Positions 8,219 to 16,885 of a stretch of 50,766 nt of DNA are shown piece after piece (position 1 is the first letter of the stretch; every line of letters starts with the position of its first letter). The position numbers and the translations under genes are program-made. Below the pieces are notes generated by a model. It ran no database searches. It saw only the letters and a list, made by a program, of their open reading frames with translations, and was not told the origin of the DNA. This stretch comes from Bacillus sp. AFS059628 (GTDB taxonomy: Bacteria > Bacillota > Bacilli > Bacillales > Bacillaceae_G), in assembly GCF_002571225.1 (NCBI RefSeq), contig NZ_NVEC01000076.1, positions 34,725 through 85,490 on the forward strand, written 5' to 3'.

Positions 8219-9535
8219 TTATGCTGTTTTATCATACTCTTTCTTTCCCGCTACTTTAGAAAACCGCGGGAAACCAATTAATATAGAAATGATTCCACAT
8301 ACTCCAACTAAAATCGGATAAAACGCATATGGCAACAATTCAACCGGAGATAACGCCGCAAATCCTGCTGCTGTTAACATTTGCGCGCCGTACGGTATTA
8401 ATCCTTGCACACAGCATGAGAAAAGATCTAAAACACTCGCTGATTTACGGGGATCAATTTCATATTGATCTGCAATGTTTTTCGCAAGTGGACCTGTAAA
8501 GATAATAGAAATCGTATTATTCGCTGTACACATATTCGTCATACCTACTAAACCAGCGATACCAAACTCTGCTCCTTTTTTTGAACGAATGTTACGAGTT
8601 AAAATATTCATTAAATATTGAATGCCACCGTTATATTGAATCAGTTCGACCATACCGCCAATTAAAATAGCAAGTAATACTAACTCCATCATACCGCCCA
8701 TTCCAGTCGTTACACTTTTAAAGAAACTCTCTAACGTGTAACTTCCATCTAAAAGACCGATAACACCTGATAATACAGTTCCACCAGTTAACACGATAAG
8801 TACATTCCAGCCAAGTAATGCTGTAATAAGTACTCCTGCATACGGTAAAATCTTTATCCAGTCAAAGCTATGCGCTTTAATCTGCGTATCGCTTCCTAAA
8901 GTAACGATTACTAATAGTACAATTGTAATAATCGCTGCTGGTAATACAATTAAAAAGTTTGTTTTAAACTTATCTTTCATTTCCGTTCCTTGTGAACGTA
9001 CGGCTGCAATTGTTGTATCTGAAATAAATGATAAATTATCACCAAACATCGCTCCACCAACAACAGTAGCCATCGTAAGTGCAATGGAGATATCAGTTTG
9101 CCCACTAATACCTACAGCAATTGGTGCTAATGCAGCAATTGTACCCATTGAAGTTCCCATCGCTAATGAAATAAATGCCCCTATAACAAAAATTCCAGCT
9201 ACGATAAATCCTTGTGGTAAAATGGATAACGCTAAGTTAACTGTAGAATCAACGCCGCCCATCCCTTTTGCTGTTTCAGAAAATGCTCCTGCCAGTACAA
9301 AAATTAGAACCATAATCATAATATCCGGGTTCCCTGCACCTTTAGCAAATCGTTCTACTTTTACATGAAAACTTTCTTTACGATTCATTGCTAAAGCGAC
9401 TCCCACAGCAATTGAAATCGCTACAAGTATCGGCAATTTATAGAAATCACCTGTAATAATTCCAGAACCAATAAATAGCGCCAAAAATATCCCAAGTGGT
9501 AATAAAGCCAAACCATTTCCTCTCGTTTCTTTCAA
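8219..9535 (-). CDS. NhaC-family transporter, probable methionine carrier (MetT type)
   Basis: The product is 438 aa with about 11-12 transmembrane helices, of the NhaC Na+/H+ antiporter superfamily. I start at TTG 9535, preceded by AGGGAGA; the open frame continues upstream to 9700 but only because it runs through the riboswitch. A family-typical segment is GTSMGTIAALAPIAVGIS. The SAM riboswitch in its leader (9577-9733) is the best clue to function: NhaC-like carriers under S-box control have been proposed as methionine importers (MetT). The alternative is a true Na+/H+ or malate/lactate antiporter, but that would not explain SAM control. It is monocistronic, with a terminator at 8158-8191. 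Confidence 0.8.
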   Translation of the reverse strand: MKETRGNGLALLPLGIFLALFIGSGIITGDFYKLPILVAISIAVGVALAMNRKESFHVKVERFAKGAGNPDIMIMVLIFVLAGAFSETAKGMGGVDSTVNLALSILPQGFIVAGIFVIGAFISLAMGTSMGTIAALAPIAVGISGQTDISIALTMATVVGGAMFGDNLSFISDTTIAAVRSQGTEMKDKFKTNFLIVLPAAIITIVLLVIVTLGSDTQIKAHSFDWIKILPYAGVLITALLGWNVLIVLTGGTVLSGVIGLLDGSYTLESFFKSVTTGMGGMMELVLLAILIGGMVELIQYNGGIQYLMNILTRNIRSKKGAEFGIAGLVGMTNMCTANNTISIIFTGPLAKNIADQYEIDPRKSASVLDLFSCCVQGLIPYGAQMLTAAGFAALSPVELLPYAFYPILVGVCGIISILIGFPRFSKVAGKKEYDKTA

Positions 9536-9576
9536 AGTACCATCTCTCCCTAGTTTCAACCTTTTTCTAATAAATA

Positions 9577-9733
9577 ACAAAAGACCTCTTCCAATGAGAA
9601 GAGGTCTTATACATCTATAAGAAACGCTCTTCTCATCTTTCAAGCACATGCTTGCTGGATTTGGCACAGCACTCTGAAATCGAGTCCGCTGCCGAGGCAT
9701 CGTAGGGCCAGTCCCTCCGCCTCTCTTTATAAG
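9577..9733 (-). promoter_or_regulatory. SAM-I riboswitch with terminator
   Basis: Read on the minus strand from 9733, the conserved S-box elements appear in order: CTTATAAAGAGAG, GGCGGAGGGACTGGCCC, ATGCCTCGGCAGC, then GTGCTGTGCCAAATCC and AAGATGAGA. The terminator AAGACCTCTT/AAGAGGTCTT (9581-9608) with a T-run follows. High SAM should stop transcription before the NhaC-family gene. Confidence 0.93.
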
Positions 9734-9773
9734 AAGGTTTCATATTTATTTTTTAATAATAATTTCTTCCCTA

Positions 9774-9802
9774 ACTTTACTCGCTTACAAAACAAAAGTC
9801 AA
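9774..9802 (-). promoter_or_regulatory. Sigma-A promoter of the SAM riboswitch/NhaC-family unit
   Basis: TTGACT (9802-9797), 17 bp, TAAAGT (9779-9774) on the minus strand. The predicted start near 9767 leaves about 35 nt before the aptamer. Confidence 0.65.
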
Positions 9803-9860
9803 TTATTTTTTGTATAGATTTTTTTGGTAATTATACAAAAATTTAAATACAACAATCATT

Positions 9861-10373
9861 TTAACTTTTGATTTCTTCTTTCAATATTGAAATCCAATAA
9901 AATTCACTATTTTTTATTGCATCTATGATCCATTTCGTAGTGTACCAAGCCAATTCATACTCTTCTTTTGTAACATCGCCACTTTTATAAGCATCCTCTA
10001 GCTCATCTTCATCCAATATATACATTTTACCGTTCGGTAATAACACTACATCTAAATATAAATCATCAAAATACGGTAAACCACGTTCGTCTATTTCATA
10101 TTCTTTCGCCACATCGATATAATATTGTACTAATTCTTTTTGATCATCTAACATAGCGGTAATCGCAAAGTTTTTCCCGTTTATGAAATACTGAATCCAC
10201 GTATACCGATCGCCAGCAATACAAAGCTCTTTACCATCATATTCTTTACAACTAGGTTCTCTCACCTTTTTTATTTCCAGTATTCCTAGCATTCCCTCTT
10301 CGACTTGCTTAACCGTATAATCTTTCTCTATTAGTCGCTTCCACGAAGAACCGTCACCATATTTACGTTTCAT
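9861..10373 (-). CDS. DUF402 protein, Ntdp-like nucleotide phosphatase candidate
   Basis: The product is 170 aa and soluble. Start ATG 10373 follows AAGGGGAGCAGACGAA. The region YFDDLYLDVVLLPNGKMYILDEDELEDAY (about 105-135) is the conserved acidic heart of the DUF402 fold. This group includes the Firmicutes nucleoside tri-/diphosphatases (S. aureus Ntdp; B. subtilis YgaC), which use these Asp/Glu residues with a divalent metal. The length is close to that family's (about 176 aa). It starts just downstream of the gltP terminator and seems to be transcribed alone. Confidence 0.7.
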   Translation of the reverse strand: MKRKYGDGSSWKRLIEKDYTVKQVEEGMLGILEIKKVREPSCKEYDGKELCIAGDRYTWIQYFINGKNFAITAMLDDQKELVQYYIDVAKEYEIDERGLPYFDDLYLDVVLLPNGKMYILDEDELEDAYKSGDVTKEEYELAWYTTKWIIDAIKNSEFYWISILKEEIKS

Positions 10374-10397
10374 TTCGTCTGCTCCCCTTCTATATAG

Positions 10398-10430
10398 AAA
10401 AGCCCCCACATATTATGTGAGAGCTTGTTC
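10398..10430 (-). terminator. Intrinsic terminator after the GltP-type symporter gene
   Basis: AGCTCTCACATA and TATGTGGGGGCTTTT (minus strand) form a hairpin ending in T residues, directly after the symporter stop. It also separates this gene from the DUF402 gene. Confidence 0.7.
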
Positions 10431-10439
10431 AAATTATAA

Positions 10440-11711
10440 TTAAGCTGCTTGCTTATTAGAAATTTCTTTCAAGTAGGCTTGTCCTTTTTCAGCGTCATAC
10501 TGACCTTCCCACTTAGACATAACTACAGCTGCTAAAGAGTTACCTACAACGTTAACTGCTGTACGAGCCATATCTAAAATACGGTCAATACCAGCGATAA
10601 AGGCTAAACCTTCAGCTGGAATACCTACTGTACCAAGTGTCGCTAATAATACAACGAATGATACGCCAGGTACACCCGCAATACCTTTTGATGTAAGCAT
10701 TAATACAAGCAATAATGTAATTTGTTGTGTAATGGATAAATCAATACCGTACATTTGCGCTAAGAAAATAGCTGCAATTGCTTGATATAAAGTTGATCCA
10801 TCTAAGTTAAATGAATAACCTGTCGGAATAACGAAAGATGTAATTGCCTTTGGACAACCGAACTTCTCCATTTTCTCCATGATTTTTGGTAAAACTGTTT
10901 CTGAACTTGCTGTAGAGTACGCTAAGATCAGTTCATCTTTTAAAATCTTAAAGAATTGGAAAATGTTAATTCCAAATATTTTCGCTGTAATTCCTAATAC
11001 GACTACAACGAAGAAAATCATTGCTCCGTATACTACAATTAATAATTTCCCTAATGGAATTAATGACGAAAGACCAAATGTAGAAACTGTAACTCCAATT
11101 AACGCAAATACACCAAATGGTGCAAATTTCATAACTTGGTTTGTTACGTAAAACATTGCATCAGCTACACCTTGGAAAAATTGAAGAACTGGTCTTCCTC
11201 TTTCACCAATTGCCGCTACACCTAAACCAAATAATACAGAGAAGAAGATAATAGCAAGCATATCTCCGTCAGCTAATGACTTTACAATGTTCGTTGGAAC
11301 AATATTTACAAATGTATCTGCAAATGAATGACTTTGTACTTGCTCTGTCGTATGTGTATATTTCGAAATATCTGTCTTCGTTAACTGCTCCATATTTACG
11401 CCTTTTCCTGGTTGGAAAATATTCGCAATTAACAGACCGACAATAATTGCAATTGTTGTAATAATTTCAAAGTAAATAATTGTTTTTCCGCCTAGTCGAC
11501 CTAATTTTTTAACATCGCCAACACCAGCAACCCCAACAACAATACTTGCTACAACAATCGGTACAACGATCATTTTAATTAATCGGATAAAAATATCACC
11601 AATTGGTTGTAAATAACTCACCACTGCCGGATTGCCAAAGAAAATCGCCCCAACTGCAATACCTAGCGCAAGTCCAATTAATATTTGCCATGCAAGTCCT
11701 ATTCTTTTCAT
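10440..11711 (-). CDS. Proton/sodium:glutamate-aspartate symporter, GltP/GltT type
   Basis: The product is 423 aa, a DAACS-family membrane carrier with eight helices and two re-entrant hairpins. Signatures are the Ser-rich tip STASSETVLPKIMEK (hairpin 1), GYSFNLDGSTLYQAIAAIFLAQ (the substrate/Na+ helix, NLDG in place of NMDG) and MLTSKGIAGVPGVSFVVL (hairpin 2). It imports glutamate/aspartate. The ribosome site GAGGGGG is 9 nt before the ATG. The gene is single, with its own terminator. The sequence does not say whether this is the GltP or GltT paralogue. Confidence 0.88.
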   Translation of the reverse strand: MKRIGLAWQILIGLALGIAVGAIFFGNPAVVSYLQPIGDIFIRLIKMIVVPIVVASIVVGVAGVGDVKKLGRLGGKTIIYFEIITTIAIIVGLLIANIFQPGKGVNMEQLTKTDISKYTHTTEQVQSHSFADTFVNIVPTNIVKSLADGDMLAIIFFSVLFGLGVAAIGERGRPVLQFFQGVADAMFYVTNQVMKFAPFGVFALIGVTVSTFGLSSLIPLGKLLIVVYGAMIFFVVVVLGITAKIFGINIFQFFKILKDELILAYSTASSETVLPKIMEKMEKFGCPKAITSFVIPTGYSFNLDGSTLYQAIAAIFLAQMYGIDLSITQQITLLLVLMLTSKGIAGVPGVSFVVLLATLGTVGIPAEGLAFIAGIDRILDMARTAVNVVGNSLAAVVMSKWEGQYDAEKGQAYLKEISNKQAA

Positions 11712-12126
11712 ATTTGTTGTAACCCCCTCTTCGATGTGTCACTCTACCTCTCATTCTATATCTATAAAACTTGAAATTAAGAGTATTACATATTATTCGA
11801 CAATTCACTACATTTTGTCCCTGTTAAAAATCATAAATCAAAATTTAAAATCTGACAACAAAATAACTTTTCCTGAACACAAATAATTTTCTTGACAAAA
11901 ACAAATCCCATGTCAGAAAACCTAACATGAGAACGATTCCCTACTAGTATTTTAGAGGGTTTTCAACTTAAATTTCACTATATAAAGGCGCGCTTTTTTC
12001 CTTTATTTCACAGATGAAATCCAGAATACACCTTTGTTGCATAAACTAAAAAAATACAATCATCATTACAATTACTGTTGAAAAATGCTAAATTCCGACA
12101 AAACTTAGCAATTTTATAAAATTTTC
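11712..12126. other. Intergenic region between divergent gltP-type and M23 genes
   Basis: No gene is visible. It holds the upstream regions of two divergent genes. One dyad stands out, CATGTCAG (11909-11916) with CTAACATG (11922-11929), one mismatch, just after a TTGACA at 11892; no -10 box fits at the right spacing. Confidence 0.4.
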
Positions 12127-12176
12127 TTTACATTATGATTACAACGATAGACACTCTTCTTCTTATGATATATAAC
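12127..12176 (+). promoter_or_regulatory. Promoter of the M23 gene with WalR-type box
   Basis: Core promoter TAGACA (12148-12153), 17 bp, TATAAC (12171-12176). Directly upstream, 12127-12143 reads on the minus strand TGTAAT-CATAA-TGTAAA, an exact match to the WalR (YycF) consensus TGTWAH-N5-TGTWAH. The short 5' leader carries AAAGGAG before the ATG at 12204. Confidence 0.65.
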
Positions 12177-12203
12177 ATTCATAGGGAAAGGAGTTAGACA
12201 ACC

Positions 12204-13466
12204 ATGAAAAAGAAATTTGCAGCGTTTAGCGTTTTAGCAGCAGGAACCATTTTTGTTTCTCCACTACTTTCACCCGTATACGCTGAAACGAATCAAGATA
12301 AATTATCTAATATTCAATCTAAATTAGAAGGAAAACAAAATGACTTACAAAATAAATCAGCTGAGAAAGAACAAATAGAAAAAGAAATTCAAGAATTACA
12401 AAAGAAAATCGATGACTTAACTACTTCTATTAATAAAAACGAAGCTGAGTTAAACGATACAAAAAAAGAAATTAGTAAAACACAACAAATAATAACTGAC
12501 AAAAAGAAACATATAGAGCAATTACAAACAAACATAGATACACGCCAGGAAGTTATTAAGCAACGACTTCAATCTATGCAAGAAAAACCTCGCACGAATA
12601 TCATTACTGAAGTATTAACAAATTCTGCAAACATTGCTGATCTTGTTGATAATATGTATTCTGTCAGTTTAATTTTAAACAACGATACTGATATTGTGAA
12701 AAAACAAACAACTGACCAAGATGCTGTGACGAAAGAAAAAGAGGCTGTTGAGAAAAAAGAGCAACAATTGAAAGAATCCGAGCAAAAATTAGAACAAAAA
12801 CAACAAGAATTACAAAATAACCAACAACAGCAACAAACTCTTATTAGCGATCTACATACGAAAGTAGCAAAAGTAGATTCAGAGATTGAAGGATTAGAAG
12901 AATCTAAAGGCATTTTAGAAAATCAGCGTCAAGCTGTTCAAAAAGCAATTGAAGAAGAAAAACGCGCGGAAGAAGCTCGTAAAGCTGAAGAAGCACGTAA
13001 GGCAGAGGAAGCTCGCAAACAAGCTGCCACACCTGCTCAAGCTGCTCCAGTACCTCACGATACAAACGTTGGTGGATTTATTAAACCAGCAGCTGGATCA
13101 AAAACTTCTGGTTTTGGCGTGCGCTCTATAGATAACCATAAAGGAATCGATATCGCAGCTTCAGGAACGGTTCCAATTATTGCCGCTGCAGATGGCGTTG
13201 TTATTCGCTCAGAATTATCATCTAGTTACGGAAATGTTGTGTACTTATCTCACCGTATAAACGGAAAAACATACACAACAGTATATGCTCATATGAGTAG
13301 CCGTTCTGTATCGAATGGACAAACTGTAAAACAAGGAACTCAACTTGGATTTATGGGGAATACTGGCCAATCATACGGACAACATTTACACTTCGAACTT
13401 CATCTTGGAGAATGGAATGTCGGTAAAACAAACGCAGTTGATCCATCTCCTTATATCGGATTATAA
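12204..13466 (+). CDS. Secreted M23 peptidoglycan endopeptidase with N-terminal coiled coil
   Basis: The product is 420 aa. The signal peptide ends VYA (about residue 27). A long Gln/Lys/Glu-rich coiled coil with heptad character spans about 30-260, ending in the charged repeat EEARKAEEARKAEEARKQ. An M23 (LytM) domain fills about 295-418. The zinc ligands are present: His312 and Asp316 in HKGID, and His394/His396 in HLHF, so it should be an active hydrolase, not a degenerate activator. It resembles the EnvC/YvcE-type architecture. A WalR-like site in its promoter suggests control with other wall hydrolases. Closed by a terminator at 13464-13496. Confidence 0.9.
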   Translation: MKKKFAAFSVLAAGTIFVSPLLSPVYAETNQDKLSNIQSKLEGKQNDLQNKSAEKEQIEKEIQELQKKIDDLTTSINKNEAELNDTKKEISKTQQIITDKKKHIEQLQTNIDTRQEVIKQRLQSMQEKPRTNIITEVLTNSANIADLVDNMYSVSLILNNDTDIVKKQTTDQDAVTKEKEAVEKKEQQLKESEQKLEQKQQELQNNQQQQQTLISDLHTKVAKVDSEIEGLEESKGILENQRQAVQKAIEEEKRAEEARKAEEARKAEEARKQAATPAQAAPVPHDTNVGGFIKPAAGSKTSGFGVRSIDNHKGIDIAASGTVPIIAAADGVVIRSELSSSYGNVVYLSHRINGKTYTTVYAHMSSRSVSNGQTVKQGTQLGFMGNTGQSYGQHLHFELHLGEWNVGKTNAVDPSPYIGL

Positions 13467-13496
13467 AAAAACTCGGTGCATACCGAGTTTTTTTAT
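13464..13496 (+). terminator. Intrinsic terminator after the M23 gene
   Basis: ACTCGGT (13471-13477) and ACCGAGT (13482-13488), flanked by A- and T-runs. Confidence 0.85.
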
Positions 13497-13510
13497 TTCC
13501 CCTTCACACA

Positions 13511-13550
13511 CTATAGGCATTCCACATAGACTACAACTAAATGCCTATAG
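13511..13550. repeat. Perfect 10-bp inverted repeat upstream of a small membrane gene
   Basis: CTATAGGCAT (13511-13520) and ATGCCTATAG (13541-13550) are separated by 20 bp, 17 bp before the start codon at 13568. It could be a spaced operator or a leader hairpin; no regulator gene is nearby. Confidence 0.6.
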
Positions 13551-13567
13551 TTTACGGGGTGAATGAT

Positions 13568-13729
13568 ATGAATACACAATTACAACAAAAAATAGAAGAA
13601 GCTAGAGAAACTTACATTGGTCGGTTATTTACATTTGGCGGCTCAGCGTTATTTTTAATCGGATCATTTATTGCAGTCGTGACAGCCTATAAAGCCTATC
13701 AACGCTTATTAAATACACCTACAACATAA
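13568..13729 (+). CDS. Small single-pass membrane protein of unknown function
   Basis: The product is 53 aa. Start ATG 13568 lies 5 nt after GGGGTGA; an earlier in-frame ATG at 13541 falls inside the inverted repeat and has no ribosome site. A hydrophilic N-terminus (MNTQLQQKIEEARETYIGR) precedes one transmembrane helix (about 20-41) and a short basic tail. I do not recognise a family. It stands alone between two terminators. Confidence 0.6.
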   Translation: MNTQLQQKIEEARETYIGRLFTFGGSALFLIGSFIAVVTAYKAYQRLLNTPTT

Positions 13730-13730
13730 T

Positions 13731-13758
13731 AAAAAGACGGAGATTTCTCCGTCTTTTT
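13731..13758. terminator. Bidirectional intrinsic terminator
   Basis: AAAAAGACGGAGA and TCTCCGTCTTTTT flank a 2-nt core between the converging small gene and NSS transporter gene. Confidence 0.85.
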
Positions 13759-13759
13759 A

Positions 13760-15115
13760 TTATGCAAACATTTTAAATACGCCTATCGCATTTAAAAATA
13801 CAATAATTACAGTTACCGGAATAACATAACGAAGCAAGAAAAACCAAATATTAAATAACGTTTTCCCTTTTGTTTCCGTAACTTCTAATTCTTTCATTAA
13901 CATTTCTTTACTCATTTTATTTGGTACGAATAGCGAAATGGCTAATACCCCAAGCGGCAGTAATACGTTACTTACCGAGAAATCGACTAAGTCAAAGAAT
14001 GTTTTCCCAAATATTTTCACATCACTCATAATTCCAAACGATAGGGCTGACGGGATTCCAACTCCAAAAATAAGAATACCAATTAATAACGATGCTGATG
14101 GGCGCTTTTTCTCATTATCTTTCGCAACAGATGCTACTACAATTTCAAGCATGGAAATCGCAGATGTTAACGTTGCAAAGAAGAATAACACTAAAAACAT
14201 AATGAAGAAAAATTGTCCAAATGGTATTTTTGCAAATACTGCTGGAAGGACGATAAACAGTAGTCCTGGCCCTTCAGTCGGCTTAACGCCTAATGCGAAA
14301 ATCGCCGGGAAAATTGCTAATCCTGCAAGTACTGTAATAAAAACAGTTAAACTTACAATAGATGTTGCTGATTTCGCTAAATGTTCTTCTTTCTTCAAAT
14401 AGGAACTATACGTTACCATTACTGAGGCACCAACTGTTAGCGAGAAGAACGATTGCCCCATCGCGTATAAAATCGTATCTGCTGTCAACTTTGAAAAATC
14501 CGGTTTCAAGAAGAACTCTACCCCAGCAAAAGCACCATCGAGTGTCAATGCACGAATAATGATAGCAATAAACAAAATAAATAATAGCGGCATCATATAC
14601 TTACTTGCTTTTTCTATCCCTTTCTCTACACCTTTACTTACAACAAAAATAGTGCAAAGCATAAAGAGAAATTGCGCTCCAATTGCGCTTACTGGATTTG
14701 AAATCGTTTCACCAAACAATTGTCCATAATCAACAACACCATTCCAGAAGCTTCCTGTAACACTATAGTATAAATACAGTAAAATCCATCCACCTACAAC
14801 ACTATAAAAAGATAGTACACTAAAACAAGTAACAACTCCCATACGACCAATCCAAGGATATAACTTGCTATTTGGCACCAATACTTTATACGCTGTAACT
14901 GCCTCTTTTTGCGTACTACGCCCAATAACAAATTCAGCTAAAAGAAGCGGCATACCTATAAATAAAGTTAATAGTAAAAATACAAGGAAGAATGCGCCTC
15001 CCCCACCATTACCTGCAACATATGGAAATTTCCATATCGCACCAAGACCTACTGCGGCTCCGGCTGCTGCGAGTACAAAGCCTATTTTCGACGTCCATTG
15101 CTGTGTTTCTTTCAT
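13760..15115 (-). CDS. NSS-family sodium symporter, probable tryptophan importer
   Basis: The product is 451 aa with 11-12 helices. The N-terminal QWTSKIGFVLAAAGAAVGLGAIWKFPYVAGNGGGGAF is the LeuT/SNF signature with the unwound helix-1 Na+/substrate site. The specificity clue is the leader: a T-box with TGG (Trp) in the specifier position (15195-15475). NSS carriers of the YocR/YhdH group under Trp T-boxes have been proposed as tryptophan importers, and TnaT of this family carries tryptophan. AAAGGAG lies 8 nt before the ATG. It is monocistronic. Confidence 0.85.
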   Translation of the reverse strand: MKETQQWTSKIGFVLAAAGAAVGLGAIWKFPYVAGNGGGGAFFLVFLLLTLFIGMPLLLAEFVIGRSTQKEAVTAYKVLVPNSKLYPWIGRMGVVTCFSVLSFYSVVGGWILLYLYYSVTGSFWNGVVDYGQLFGETISNPVSAIGAQFLFMLCTIFVVSKGVEKGIEKASKYMMPLLFILFIAIIIRALTLDGAFAGVEFFLKPDFSKLTADTILYAMGQSFFSLTVGASVMVTYSSYLKKEEHLAKSATSIVSLTVFITVLAGLAIFPAIFALGVKPTEGPGLLFIVLPAVFAKIPFGQFFFIMFLVLFFFATLTSAISMLEIVVASVAKDNEKKRPSASLLIGILIFGVGIPSALSFGIMSDVKIFGKTFFDLVDFSVSNVLLPLGVLAISLFVPNKMSKEMLMKELEVTETKGKTLFNIWFFLLRYVIPVTVIIVFLNAIGVFKMFA

Positions 15116-15194
15116 TATAATTTCTCCTTTTCTGAATATTTAAACTTTTGTTAATTATACACTTTCATTTCATACTCGCACACCTCCTTTAGAA

Positions 15195-15475
15195 AATAAA
15201 AAAGTCCCCTACACGCAAATATGCATGTAGAGGACGATATATGTAATGTAAATACCGTGGTACCACCTCAATTGGATTGATAAATCCCACTTGTTCAAGT
15301 ACAGGAAAAACTCCGATACTCTATCCTTTTAACGGCGGAACCCGGGTTGCCTACTACAATGTTCAACATACCTCTCGCAAGCCCATTCTGTATATTTTAT
15401 CGTACCGGGCTCACACCTTACCCCAGCTCTCTGAACGTATCAAATATACCTACTCTTCTTGCTCATCGATTTCAT
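15195..15475 (-). promoter_or_regulatory. T-box leader with tryptophan specifier
   Basis: On the minus strand, stem I has the AG-bulge region, AGAGAGCTGGGG, and a specifier loop reading GAA-TGG-GCTTGCGAG with TGG at 15385-15383. The T-box GAGGTGGTACCACGG lies at about 15269-15255. The terminator GTCCTCTACATG/CGTGTAGGGGAC with a T-run lies at 15204-15235. The specifier predicts response to uncharged tRNA-Trp. Confidence 0.9.
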
Positions 15476-15536
15476 CTATTGAAGTTACTTGTGATTATAA
15501 ATTATATTTTTATAGTTGTAAAGTACAATTTATTCA

Positions 15537-16154
15537 TTATCCTATATGAACTCTTCTCTCTAATTCTTGTAAAAACAATTCTCTTTTTTGTTCATTTTGA
15601 ACATATATCGACTTTAATACTTCTTGCAACAATATATTTCTCTGTCTTTTCTCTATTTGTAATTCTTTCACTTTTATTCTAACTTCGTATAAAAAATTAA
15701 GGTACGACTCATACGCCTCATCATATTTATTTGCAATATCATCACGAATTTTTTTTGCAAGTTTTGGGCTCGCTCCCCCAGTAGAAACAGCCACATTCAG
15801 TAATCCACGATGAATCGCCGCCGGAAAATGAACATTACCACTTTCCGGGTTCGTAATAACATTTACTAATTGATTTTCTGCGCTATCTTCAGCAATTTGT
15901 TCATTTAATACAGCATCACTACTCGCTGCAACAACTAAAAAAGCGTCTTTAATGTCACTTTTTTCATACTCCCTTTGATACCAACGAATTTTCTTTTCTT
16001 CTACAAGTTTCACTAAATTTGCATCCAATTCAGGACTTATCACAACTATATCCGCACCTTGTTTTAGTAAAGGAATAATTTTAAATCCCGCAACTTTCCC
16101 TCCACCAATAACAACAACACGTTTCTTCTTAACTCGCACTGTAAGTGGATACAT
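15537..16154 (-). CDS. sirC: Precorrin-2 dehydrogenase (siroheme synthesis)
   Basis: The product is 205 aa, close to SirC/YlnF of other bacilli (about 200). The N-terminal Rossmann motif VVVIGGGKVAGFKIIPLL (about 12-29) binds NAD+. The segment NPESGNVHFPAAIHRGLLNVAVSTGGASPKLAKKIR is the conserved Met8p/CysG-N active region. It oxidises precorrin-2 to sirohydrochlorin. It is the last gene of the sulfate operon and its start overlaps the end of sirB. Together, sumT, sirC and sirB make the siroheme needed by the sulfite reductase encoded upstream. Confidence 0.9.
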   Translation of the reverse strand: MYPLTVRVKKKRVVVIGGGKVAGFKIIPLLKQGADIVVISPELDANLVKLVEEKKIRWYQREYEKSDIKDAFLVVAASSDAVLNEQIAEDSAENQLVNVITNPESGNVHFPAAIHRGLLNVAVSTGGASPKLAKKIRDDIANKYDEAYESYLNFLYEVRIKVKELQIEKRQRNILLQEVLKSIYVQNEQKRELFLQELERRVHIG

Positions 16155-16884
16155 ATTGATCTCCCTTCAATAATTTTTTCGTTTTCTGAATTAACATATA
16201 CTGAAATGCTTCATTCTTGCCTAAATACGGACTTATTTTTATCTCTTCCAGCTCATATTGACTCACTTCTTTTTCAATATGTTTCATAAGTAAACCTGTA
16301 AATAATAAGTAAGGCAGTACAACGATGTTCTTTTCTTTTCGTTCTATGACTTCTTTTAACTTATCCTCAAATTTCGGCTTGGCAGCTGCTAAATAACAAA
16401 CCTCTACTTTTTTAATTTTCTCTTCCGTTTGAAATAAAGAAGCAATCCAGTTTATATCTCGTAATACTTCAGGGTCACTGCTCCCTCTTGCAACAAGAAG
16501 TAGCGTCACTTCATTTTTATCTTCCTGTTCAATACCACTTCCACTATATACCGATTTAACAAGTGTTTCTGATACACCAAACGGATTACCATAAGTCACT
16601 TTAACATTCGAAAATTGATTATTTAACTTTTCCAATTCAAACGGGATATCTTTTTTCACATGACCTGCCGCTAATAAAAAAACTGGAATAACAATAATCT
16701 CTGTAGCACCACGCTTCACACATGTACGGAACCCTTCATCAATAGTTGGACTCGCTAACTCTAAAAAACAAACTTCTTGAATACTTGCCTCTACACGGTT
16801 CATGCATGACGTAATAAACGCAACAGCTTCTTCTTTAGCTGCTTTCAAACGACTTCCATGGCATATATATAAGATGGCTTTCAT
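16129..16884 (-). CDS. sirB: Sirohydrochlorin ferrochelatase
   Basis: The product is 251 aa. ATG 16884 follows the sumT stop by one base and uses AGTGGAGTG, inside the end of sumT, as its ribosome site. The N-terminus AILYICHGSRLKAAKEEA carries the CbiX/SirB metal-binding His, and LLLVARGSSDPEV is the degenerate equivalent in the second half. The protein is a tandem of two CbiX-like domains. It inserts Fe2+ into sirohydrochlorin to give siroheme. It overlaps sirC by 26 nt. Confidence 0.88.
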   Translation of the reverse strand: MKAILYICHGSRLKAAKEEAVAFITSCMNRVEASIQEVCFLELASPTIDEGFRTCVKRGATEIIVIPVFLLAAGHVKKDIPFELEKLNNQFSNVKVTYGNPFGVSETLVKSVYSGSGIEQEDKNEVTLLLVARGSSDPEVLRDINWIASLFQTEEKIKKVEVCYLAAAKPKFEDKLKEVIERKEKNIVVLPYLLFTGLLMKHIEKEVSQYELEEIKISPYLGKNEAFQYMLIQKTKKLLKGDQYVSTYSAS

Positions 16885-16885
16885 T

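Noticed and set aside
9536-9700. Long N-terminal extension of the NhaC-family protein
   Set aside because: The extension is only the SAM riboswitch and its terminator read as protein; TTG 9535 has a ribosome site and gives a normal family N-terminus.
11892-11929. Promoter with TTGACA and the CATGTCAG dyad in the 11.9-kb gap
   Set aside because: No -10 box lies 16-18 bp downstream and no gene starts close enough; kept only as a note on the intergenic region.
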